From assembly GCA_944548615.1 (NCBI GenBank), contig OX155972.1:3399625-3463624 (forward strand): 64,000 nt of DNA, read 5' to 3'. Positions 12,601 to 24,600 of the stretch are shown piece after piece (the first letter of the stretch is position 1; every line of letters starts with the position of its first letter). A program made the translations under genes and the position numbers. The DNA is from Micropterix aruncella. Lineage: Eukaryota; Arthropoda; Insecta; Lepidoptera; Micropterigidae. The notes below the pieces were generated by a model. That model saw nothing but the letters and a program-made list of their open reading frames with translations, ran no database searches and was not told where the DNA came from.

Positions 12601-15600
12601 CTAATGTTCTTTATCCGATAAAATTTATCTATTTGTGAAATTCGTGTAATATTGTATTTTAATAATCATAGATTTGTTTTCACACGATAGGATAGCTCTA
12701 GACTTAGAGCACGTGATTAATTATGGTGGTTGTAAAGATGGCTCTAGAGCACATGATCACTTATGGTAAATAAAAATATTAATACCTACATAAAATATTA
12801 CTCACGTGGAATTTGACTCACGTGAAATTTTATCAGATAAAATTTATCTTTTTTCTAAAATTTGTGTAATATTGTATTGCAAATATGTACCTTATAATCG
12901 TGAATATAAAGATTTAGGGGAGAGGCGGGGGTTACCGTACACTTAAGGTAGAATTATTATTACTCAACAATTAAAAGAATTATTTGGTTAATCCTAAGCG
13001 TTTTATTTAAGAAAATATTTAACTTTTAAATGCTATAGCGGAAAATAATACCAGATAAATAGAAATATTGGATTTAATAAGTTTAAAAAAAATACAAAAG
13101 TACGGAATCATCCGACACCTTCGGATGATTGCGTACAGTGGCTTAGTAAATTATTTCACCTATTTAACATGACAAAATTCACAAATATAACCTTCTGGCA
13201 CTTCTTTATCACTGCACAGTGCATGGGCCCATTGCCCACACACTATACAGCGATACCAGAGCTCTCGATCTTTTCCAAATTCGCCACAAATTAGACAAAG
13301 CTCATTTGTAACACCCGTTTCTCCTTCTGCATAAAAAATATTGTTGTCATCACTTTCGCCTAGCATCAGAGACTCATCGTCAGAGCTCGAGCTGTCTAGA
13401 ATTTTTCTCTTATACGACGGCTTTCCTCCTGGTTTTTTTTCCTCTACTTTTGAAGTTTTCTTTTTCTTTCGATTTGCTTCTGTTTTCAGTTTTTCTGTTT
13501 TTTAGCTTTTTCTGTCTTGATAGTTTTTAGAGTCTTTTTCATTTCCAAGGCTTCTTTGATAGGAGTTGAAGTAAGAATTTCAGAATGTTGCTTTCTTCCT
13601 TTTCCTCTGCCTTTTCCTTTCCCTTTTTCCAAATTTTTATCTGTTTCAGACCCTTTTTTCTGCGGTAGGGCTATTGAACATTCACCAAAAAAAAAACATG
13701 GACATCCTCTTCGTCTTTTTCGGGTAGATCTATTTCTGCTTCTTCCTGCGTTGTTTGCTTTGAGGCTCCACTAGTTGAGGGTATTGGCTCTATGACTTCT
13801 CTGCCGGCTATTTCTGATTCACATTGATCAGTCTGAAGCATTTCTATAGGTGCAGCGTACTGATCAGTGAATTTGTCAGGATTCACAGGCCAAATTCCAG
13901 CTGCTGCAAATCCATTGACTGCTTTTTCTACGGTGGCAGCCTTCAAATATGCCTTGGTGAAAAGAGGCGCAATGTCATAAGGTGTGAGCTTTTCATAATT
14001 ATTAGTTTTTATGTACAGATCACATTCTTTATGATATTGCAGCTTTAGCGGTCCGAAAAATGTCAGGTCAAGTGGCTGGGTGCGGTGCGATGTATGAGGC
14101 GGTAGTGAAAGCATCAACACGCCATTTTGACGACAAAATTCGTAAATATCTAACGATATGTGGCTCACATGATTGTCCAGAATCAGGAGCACGACATCCT
14201 CCAAAGTTGGCTTGGTGTGTTGAACGAAGTGCTTCAGCCAATCCAAAAACAGTTCCTCGACCATCCATCCTGATTTTGAACACCTGTATATTGAACCAGG
14301 AGGACCACCTCTTTCTAATGCTGGCGTCATTCGAATGCGCGGAAAAATGAATAACGGTGGAATGAATTGGCCTGTGGCGCTCATGCAGCAGCAGGCTGTG
14401 ATGTTCTTGCCCCTTTCCCAACTTGTAGCAGCACCGACTTGTTTTTGACCCTTGGGTGCGAGTATTTTGCCTGGCTTATGGACCGTTGTAACGCCTGTTT
14501 CATCGAAATTAAAAATTCTTTTCGGAGGTATGACATGTTTATCAAATAATTGAATCAGGTTTTTGAAAAATAACTCCATTTCAGTATGGTTGAATGCAGT
14601 GATCCTGCTCACGCTGGTAGCTTCAGGTGTTCGGACGCTGATTTCTGGGTTGCGTTTTAGGAAACCATAAAACCAGTCCTTTCCGGCTTCTTTCTTCTCT
14701 CTGTTAAATGGGTGCTTAATTCTATTTATCTCGGCAAACTGATATACGGCTAATCGTAAAGCTTGCGGTGTTAACCCATAAAACATTTTAGATAGCTTGA
14801 TCAGCTCAACCCGGATCTCTGTTTCTTGCTCGATAGTAAATACAGGCTTCCCCCCAAGTCTGGGATTATATTCAGAACCCTTTTTTACGTGATCGTGGAG
14901 AGTCATTACTGGTACTCCAAATTTCTCTGCTGTTTTACGTAATTTGGAGCCCGCTTTTACTTCTTCTATAGCCAGTCTCATTTTGCGAGGGGACCAAGTA
15001 AGTTTCTTTCCTCGCGGCATCTGAAAATAAAGATAAAATAATAAAAAACTGAATAAAATCGAGACGTGAGGGTGATACCGTACTTGCGGGTGATTTCGTA
15101 CAAGATGTACGAACCGACCCGAAGCCGCCATTTTGTGAGAAATGTTTTAACAAACGAAAATCATCAGTGATTTCAATGAAAAATTACTGTTAATCGAAGC
15201 CTCAATCAATATCGTACAATGTAGTTAAACAAATACCACAATCCACGTAAAAATATAGTACTTACAGCGTAAATTCTTCACGAAACTTTTTATAACAATT
15301 GCCGCGAAAATGTGACACGTGCTCTACTCGGGTAACCTGACGAGTCACTGGCGCGGTTGGGATGGGAAGACACAGCAAGCGTGTCGCGACCGTTAGACAA
15401 GGATAGACCTATTCTCTCATCACTCGGTCTCTGTCAAATACAATGTACAGTATCGTCCGCCTGTACGGCATATGCCGCCGCTCCCCTATAAATAAAAGTT
15501 ACTCACATGAAACTAATAAAAGTTACTACGGCTGGCTTCCCCGTCGCACACTAGCGGGAATGCCCACTGGCGTAACTAAGCCGGTGCAGCCGGTGCGGCG

Positions 15601-18600
15601 CACCGGGGCCCACGGTGGTTCGGGGACCCAAAATGGAATTTCTGTCTATGGCCGACGTTCCATACTACTGGTAGCGAACGGTTTCGTTCAGCTTGGGCCA
15701 AAAGATCCACTGTGTTTTCGGGTCGGTCCAAATCACGATTCAGCTCCTATTCAGTAGCCTCCTCGTATGGACGACTTATTTATTTATTTATTCATTTACT
15801 TATACAGTAATTAATTACTACGAAACATTAATTTTGGTCACAAAAATGACTTTTAATAAATAAAAGTTACTCGCATGAAATTTGACTTTTTCATGATGTT
15901 CTTTATATTTTTATTTAAAATTCGTGTAATATTGTAATTATACTTTTTGTTTTGATTATACGATGTGATGTTTAGGGTGGTCGTCGCCCTTAGGTGTTTA
16001 GTTGCAAGTCAAACTAAATTATTTCGTAATGTTTTTCAGCATATTTACTAGCGGACAACGGATACGACGTATGGCTAGCAAATGCAAGAGGCACCAAATA
16101 CTCCCGAAACCACACATTCTTGAATCCAAAAGAATCAAGGTACTGGCAATTTAGCTGGCACGAGATCGCTGTCTACGATCTACCGACAAATGTAGACTAT
16201 ATCCTCAGCAAAACCGGCCGGTCAAAATGTCACTACATTGGTCATTCTCAAGGGGCGACTGTTTTGTTCGCTTTTCTTGCTCTTTTTCCAAAGTACAGCA
16301 ATAAATTTATAAGCATTCGGTTATTTTCACCCGTCGCATTCCTGAAACACGCGGGCAGCCTTCTTTTACAGGGAATAGCGCCTCTAGAGAAAGAAATTGG
16401 CGTAAGTACATACCTACTTAAAAACTTTAATTTATAATAATTATAGTAGCGGAATATTGCTGGAGTAACCGCTCCGCTCGGCCCCTCTCCTCGCCCCTCA
16501 TCCACCCTGTCACCCCCACTCCTCTTTCGTCAACCCCCCCCCCCCCCTCCCCTCTCACCCCTAGACCTCACCGCTTCTTTAGCTATGAACGTCCAAAAAT
16601 CACATCGTTTCATTGGTCGTCGGTGTCGTCAAAGTCTTCCACGCTCACCTCGCGAGAGATAGAACCAGGCGCGGATCTACGTCTTGTTTTCGGGGGGGGG
16701 GGGGGGGGGGGGAAGGGGGGGCGGACAGTGGGGATGAGTTTCTGTCTATAGATAGTTAAAATAAATTATAGAGTGAATTTAGGGCATCCAATATGCTGAA
16801 TAGAGATAGGTAATTAAGTAGCTAAGGATTATAAAAAGGGAAAAGAAGTAATGAATACACTCGTACGTTTTTATTTTACTTCTAAATGAACAATGAACAA
16901 ATGATACATAATAGTGCATAACACAGAATTAAATTACAAATTGCAATTTCTTTGCCAATCTTTCAATTATCTTCTCTTTGTCTACTGGAATATCACAATG
17001 AATATGCAGGAGTGCCAACCCCGTTAACCTATCCTCTACCATCGTGGATCGTAGCCAGGTTTTTAGTCGCCTCAGAGTTGAAAAACTTCTTTCAGCAGTC
17101 GCCACACTTACGGGCAAGGAGGCCATGATAAGGATGAGGCGATGTATGCCAGGATAGATGAATTCGTTGGCCAGATCTAGAACATCTAGAATATTTTTTG
17201 GTTCCAAATAAGCGGGTTTATTTCTCTTTTCTCTTCTAAAACTTTCTTTCCAGATCTTGTATTCCCCCAGAACTCCTGCCGCATGAACTCCTAGGAGACT
17301 CTTATGCTCTCTAACAAGATCTGCTACTACATTTGAGTGATCACTATCGTATTTTATTATTACCGATGGCATTATAAAGTTTAAATTAAAAACCTTTAAG
17401 GTTTCGGGGCAGTCGATTTTTGAGGTCGTTTATGACATTGTCCAGTAGCAGAATATTTTTTTTTCAATCCTCGTTGGGGGGGGGGGGGGACGGTCGCCCC
17501 CTTCCCCCCCCCCCCCCCCCCCACCCATAGATCCGCGCCTGGATAGAACGATCGCTTTTTGACGGGTTCGTCCATTGTAGTCGACAACTCCAAATGCATG
17601 TACGTTGTCCGATTCTTTATTCCACCATAACATCTAAATGCTTGAACCGGTTTAGAAGTGTGTTGTATTGTTAGAATCATTATGTCATCCCGGGTCTAAA
17701 GTGTCCAAATGACACATATATAATTGTCCAAATGTCAAATTTCAATAAGTAATTATAAATACATTTGATTAAAATCAAAGGAAAGGTCTGACTGAGATGA
17801 TTCCTATAATATATAGATATCTATATCGATAAATATATAAAAACAAATATTTCATTTTAAAAAAACATTTTATAGCTTTACCACAAAACGCGAGCGACTG
17901 CTTGCGGTGGCGGCAGCTGCCGGGAGAGGTCATACCGTCACGAGATACCTGCCGCAATGCGCAGGCAGCCATGCGACGCCACACTTACACTCGAATCTAT
18001 AGTCGACTATTGATAATTACTTGAGTCTTTGCTCATATTTTGTGTGGTATAACATTTTTTTGGCAGATTTACTTTTTTTTTAAAACTGTAGAAACAATTA
18101 ATAATAAAATTTATGATAAAAATATATAATAAAATCATTTTAAAATAACGTGAGCTGCTAAATACCTAAATAGGTATAAATGAAAAAAAAAACAATTAAT
18201 ATTTTTAACAAAAAAACAAAACAGAAAACAAAAAACAAATATTAAACCCACAGCCAAATATAAAACCATCAATTTGAAATATAAAATTACAACAGTACAA
18301 ATGGCGCAATAGAAATAGTCAAAACGATTTTATCTCTAATTATCAAAATGATTGGAATTAGTAATATAATGAAAATAATAATTAAATATTAGAAAATGTA
18401 ATATTCTCAAAGTCCCTAATAGAATAGATTGGATTCGTAATATGTTAAGAATATTAACAGGATTAAGAATATCCTGGATCTTTTTCTTAAATTGAACGTC
18501 TCCAAGACCCCTGACGCACAATGGAATTTCGTTGTAAAAAAGGTTAGCCTGATATGAGAAACATCAGCATTCTTTGAGAGAAATAGTCAATTGAAGTGCA

Positions 18601-21600
18601 TCGACATCCAGAGATGATAGAAAATCACACCCTCATAAGAGGCCGAATCCAATCACGGCATGTGCGATTGAGACAATACTATACTTCCCTCGCGAAATGG
18701 ATATGAAGGATTGCAGGGATACTATTGCTCGTGTATTCATGGACGGCGAACAGTAGGTTGTTGTGCGCATATCGCAAGCATGATATATTATGGGCTTAAA
18801 TTGTCTTGTAGCGCGAAGTTCCTCTTCAGCTTGCACTCTGAAGACGGTCTTGAGTTCGTCGCCCACCTTAGCAATTCTTTAATTCGCAGGATCGTTGCTA
18901 CGCGACCAAGGCGACACTTTCCGGTCTGCAGTATACCTCTTCCTCGCATTAAAACCAAGCACTTTTCTTTTTAGAGGTTTATTCCAAAACTGCGAGCGTA
19001 CGCTGGTAAAACGCCGCCAAATGCAGTGTACTCAAAACGTGCCCTTCGCCCGGGCCGTTAAAATGCAGACTAAAAACACTTCACAGAGCGCCCTCCGCGT
19101 CAACAGCGTCTATAGAGACGCTCTGTACTACGTTATACATATCGTACGTTATCCTACATTATTTTGCCATATCGCAAATCTAATTTTAACAACATAGCCC
19201 TATTCTAACTTAATTAACGCTCGTGAAATAAACATAAGGTTTATGTCTTCTTATTACTAATCTACTCAGCGTTTACATACATACTCTAAATTAACAATAA
19301 CACAACTAAATACTACTCCCAATGGGACGATCGCCAGTATCCCATGCCAACACACATCCCTGTAAATGAATACACCAGCTCGCCTCAGTAGCCGGACCGC
19401 ATCTTCCTTCGGTGGTACAGTTTTTTTTTAATAAAAGCATTCAATAAGTAATATTTTATAGCAAAATAGTAATAGTATTTTATAGCAAAGTTTTTCTATT
19501 TATTAAATAAAGACTGTATTTATTTGTTCTATTTTTTAGTTAGTCGCGCATCTACTTGGAGTTAATGAATTCTTGCCAAAAAGTGAATTAATAACAACAA
19601 TTCTTGTGAATGGCTGTGTGTTTACTGCTGCAGCGCCTGGCATCTGTGCTGTTATACCGTCTTTATTTGGTAGTGGCAACTATGCACAATTGAATCAGGT
19701 GAGTTGAATACATAGTTCAGTTTTGTTTACAAAATCTCAGTTTTCATACATCTGTGTAGTAAAATAATTTAAAAGACAGATTTTTAATTTTTTTTTTTTA
19801 AATTTTATTGTGATTGTGGCGTAGTAACATAGAGTTTTACAATTTATTCAGTGCCGCACAACCTGCCTTTTAGCCGTTCAATATTTATTTTTTACTACAT
19901 GATTACCTAAACATTCAACAATAATTTTGAAAAAAAACATATATTTTAGTAATATAAAATTAGTTAGGTTATGTACCTAAAGTGAAATTAGGTAGGTTTA
20001 AAATAATATTTTAACAATATAATTGAAATTTAACGGAAAAGTAAACAATAGTAAATATTAGCTAGCTCAGAATATTTTTTTGTTTCGCAATAACTTAAAA
20101 AAATTAAAATAGTTTAAATATAGTCACTTATCAAAAGAATTGATAATAAATTGTTTGTTTGTTTGTTTGAAAAGCTTCATTGCACACACAAAAGAATACA
20201 ATGTGGTGGGCCTATTGCCAAGTGGCAATATCTACTGACCATACCGCCAGGGTTATTGTGACTGAAGGTGGGCAAATTAATTTACAAGTAATAAATGAAT
20301 ACACTTACAAAAAGTCATCATAGTATAAAAATTAATTCAGTGATTAGTAACGTATGCCAACTCGATATTGAAGGGAGGAGTGAAATATAAGAACAAGCAA
20401 AGGAGACGGGAGGGGAGGGGGAATTCATAAGTTGAGTAAATGTCTCTTTAAAGAATTTTTAAACCCGCTCAGGTTTTCAAGTTGTCTTATCGGTTAAGGC
20501 ACGGAATTCCAGAGACGGGCCGCTTGCACTGCGAAAGACCTAGACATGAAAGTTGATGAATGCTGAGGTATAGCCAGTAATAGATTTTCCTGAGAGCGCA
20601 ATGGAAGACCATGGGATGAAAGCGGAGAGACGAGATTATACAAATAAGTAGGACAGTTTGACTGTAGTACGCGGAAGAGTAGGGCGAGTATGTGAAATTC
20701 CCGACATCGTCTAATGGGTAGCCACTCTATTTGCCTGCGAAAGTTTGATATGTGATCAAACTTCTTCAGGGAATAAACAAAGCGAATACACGCGTTGTTA
20801 ATCCTATCTAGCTTATCGAGTAGTTCTTCATTCGCATCTAGGTAGGCCACATCAGCGTAATTAATTAGCGGTAAAAGAAAAGATTGTGCCATTTGGCGTT
20901 TAATACAAAGAGGTAAGAGATTCTGAACCCGTTTAAAAGAATGGAGACTTGCAAAGACTTTACGACTGACCTCACCTTGTAATGTTTGGGGTTCTGCCAT
21001 AATTTTCATAACATAGTATAGATAGCTGAGCTGGTGGCTTGGGATTTAGGCAGCGGCACTGGAGGACAGCCTCGGTGTCTGCACAGAGGTAAAGGGCCGG
21101 GGACGCGCGAAAGGTGAGGAAGCCTCTCGAGAGGACCTGGGTATGGCGCCCGCTCGTCCTTAGGACGATACCAACCTACGTTACATAAGATCGTAATATT
21201 ACTCAGGACTTCTCGAGACGCAGGGAGACGAGCGCGCGTCCTGGGAACTTGTCGCCGGACTCACTGGAGTCGCATTGCCTCTTCAAGGTAAAGAGCCCGG
21301 ACCCCTGAAACCTACTTGAGGATGCCAAGATAAGTTTTCATCAATAAGCAGGCCAAGGTCTTTCACAGAACTGCTGTTATGGACAACGACGTTGTCGATA
21401 TTGATAGGAGGGAGATTATTTTTATACTTGGCAATGAGTGAGCGACTTCCGATGACGATTGCTTGGGTTTTTGACGTATTAAGAAGCAGGCCATGGTTAC
21501 GAGACCATACCGCTATCGAGTTTAAATCGGAGTTTAATGCGGATATAGCACTATCCGCGTCCATGGGAGCGAAACTAGCATAGAGTTGAAGGTCGTCGGC

Positions 21601-24600
21601 ATATAGGTGGTATTTACATGACAAATTTTCAGAGATGGAGATAGTAAACAAGCAGAAAAGGAGAGGTGATAAAATTCCACCTTGGGGCACACCGGCGATA
21701 ATTTTCGACCAACTCGAGAGCAAGTTTTTGACCGATACCCGTTGTTCGCGTCCGTGTAAGTAGGAATGAAACCAGGCAGTGACTGAAAGAGATAGGTTTA
21801 AACTATGCAAGCAGGCTAAGAGAAGGTCAAAATCTACCGAGTTGAAGGCACTGCTGAAGTCGAGGAGGATTAAGACCGTCAGCTGACGGCGATCCATAGC
21901 AACACGGAAGTCCTCAGTAATTTTAGTGAGAGCGGTTGTGGTACTGTGGCTAAAGCGGAAACCCGACTGCAGAGGGTTAAGTATGCTATGTTGTTCGAGG
22001 AAATCGTTCAGCTGTGAGAAGACAATTCGCTCAAGTAATTTAGAAAGTGTTGGTAGAATCGAGATCGGTCTAAAGTCCTTGCAAGCTGAAGGATTAGAGC
22101 ATTTAGATACAGGAACAACAAGGGCTCGCTTCCACTCAGCTGGAAAAGTGGACGAAGTAAGGGAATGATTGATAATGTGCGTAATTACTGACAATACCTC
22201 AGCCTTGATCGGTAGTAGTAGGGAAATATTTAGTCCTTCGTTCCCAGTTGCTTTTGTTTTCACTTCACTCAGGAGTTTATCAACTACTGCAGAGGTAATC
22301 GAGTTAAAGTTAAAAGCCGGCCAATGAGCCCTCGGTTTCGTTACTATGAATTTTAAAGTAACCAACTTAAGCGCGGCGCTCATGGAAACCGTAGGAGTGA
22401 CGAAGTGAGAGTTTAAAGCCTCGATATCTATGTTGGACGGAACCTCATTTGGAACTTTTCCAAAGCCAAGTTGACGTAGGAATCTCCAGATATTGTTTCC
22501 AGAAGCAGCAATCTGAGAGGTATAGAACGATTTTTTTGCATTCCTGCATAGCTGATTACATAGATTTCTCAGTTGTCTGTAATTCTCCCTGCTCCCATCA
22601 GACGGTCTGCGTTTATAGCGGCGATGAGCTCGGTTCCTCAGCGCCATGGCAGCCCTTATGGTGTCATTTAACCATGGCGACGGCGCGTGTCTCACACAAA
22701 CTGTTCTCAATGGCGCAAATTTATTGTAGACGTTTGTAAGAACAGAGGAGAAGTAACCAACCATGAAATCAATGGAGTCGCTGTTGAGGACGTACGACCA
22801 ATCCACCTGCGAGACAGACCCGCTCGCTACGTAACATTCCCTACGGGACATAAATGTCGGCCGCCTAAACTCCGTAACATCCGCTACCGGACCAAGCGCT
22901 CGCCGCTGCGAAAAATGCAATTTACGATTCGAAACGTCGTACTATATGCTTTCTGAGGGCGCAACGATATGGCCAAAATATCTTTAATTCAAGATTTCCG
23001 TGTGGCAATATCGAACAACGATTTAAAAAGTGAGCATAGACGTCAAACGCCCAGTCTCCGTCGATAAATCGCACGGCCGCGTACGGCTCCGCGAAATTGG
23101 TGATAAAAAGTGTGTGTGTGCAGTGTTTGAGTGTTTGTTACTGGATAACAGTGAGTAATTTGCATTTTAAGTAGTTTCTGAATGAGTATTAGTCATTTGA
23201 GATAGTCCATTTGCTGTTTTTCACGAATTTTTAAAGAAAACCCTTCGGCGACAACAAACGGCTCGCGAAAAAATGGTTGTTATTATTTTGTAATGTTTAT
23301 GAAATATCCCGATATATTGCGAAATATGACGTAATGTCGCTTTAATTTACTAACAAAATAAGTATTGCTTCATTTACATCCTAAGTTATCACATAATTAG
23401 GCGTATTTTGAACATTATATCTTGTTTTGTAATATGAATCGCGCAAAGAAACTTGTTTTGATAATTACTATGAGAGAATAAAGTGCGATTTTCCATAGTT
23501 TTTCGATGAAATGTGACTCTTTGGAGTATAGTAATTAGTTATTAGACATATAATAAGTTTATAATGAGACAATATAATTGAAAAAATCTAACGAATTTTA
23601 TATTATGAGCATTCAAAGTTTATTAATAAGTTTTGGACGCAAACTCTCAAAACTTTAGATTTTTCTGTAATATCAGACAAAGCTCAAAGTTCTGGTGTGA
23701 TTTCTAAGAAGTGTGATGTAGTAATAAAGTTATTTTGAAAGAATTTCATATTAAAAAATACCATAAGTAGTCACAAATTAGAAATTAAAAAAATTTTTTT
23801 TTACGAGAATACATAAAAATTTTCTTGGCTGAAAAAATAAATATTTTTGTATGCAAATAAGTCAAAAAAAATATGGTTCTGGTAAAGCATTTAATAAAGA
23901 ACATAACTGTATTTACAATTTTTGCATATTTTACGTATTTTGTGACAAAAAATCGAAATGATTTTATAGGCGAGTTTTTTCAGTTCGCCAATATTGTAAT
24001 ATTTATTCATTATTATCTTAATTGTTTTACGAGATAAAGTTATAATGTTTTATATTTCAAATTTCAATGCGGTCATTTTACAGATATTCTTTTTATAATC
24101 GGTGTAGTGGTTTACAAGTTATGGTCGTTTGTATCAAGGTCGTCGACTCGCGTCGATTTTTCGCGCGAATATGTCGCGCGCAAAAGTGATAGCTGAATTT
24201 TTACTTCGCGAGAGGAGGGGTTAAAGCGAACCAGTCGACCCGCCTCAGATCTCTGTAGGAAAAGGTTGTCTTAGGAGTTTTTTGGGGTTTGAGTCTGTAG
24301 CTCAGGTAGACAGCATCGTGGTTTGAGAAGCCACCCTCGTCGATTTGGCCGTGGCAAAGGATGCGGTCAGGGCAAGTCACTAGCATGTTGTCAATTTGAC
24401 TCGGTTGGCAACCAGGCGTGCAGTGTGTATGTCTCAGGGGTAAAATGTTGAGATTGACAGATTCAACGCAGTTACGAAATTGGGAGCTCCTATGGTCGTC
24501 TGAGGCTAAGCAAGTGTTAAAGTCCCCCATGATTACTACATCGGAGTAATTTCCTATGATTGTAGAAAGCAGGCAATCGAATTCGGCAAAGTAATTAGTC

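Larger units (their letters stand above)
12915..15488 (-). mobile_element. Pogo-type DNA transposon, 2570 bp, TA duplication
   Basis: The element runs 12917-15486 and is flanked by TA (12915-12916 and 15487-15488). The left end GGGGAGAGGCGG and the right end, read inward as GGGGAGCGGCGG, form imperfect inverted repeats that continue with CCGTACA on both sides. TA target and this length fit the Tc1/mariner superfamily, pogo group. It encodes the transposase at 13671-15020 and a PHD finger at 13160-13366. It has inserted into the ~190-bp tandem array of lipase intron 2, opposite in strand to the host gene. Confidence 0.88.
16600..17592 (+). mobile_element. Family A 3' fragment split by a hAT element
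   Basis: Left piece 16620-16665 (GTCAAAGTCTTCCACGCTCA...GATAGAAC) and right piece 17542-17592 (GATAGAACGATCG...GTAGTCGACAACTCC) together make one family A 3' end. The hAT insertion duplicated GATAGAAC in its middle. Confidence 0.75.

Noticed and set aside
14060..14550. Plus-strand frames opposite the pogo transposase
   Set aside because: Mirror frames of a well-supported coding region; no independent motif.
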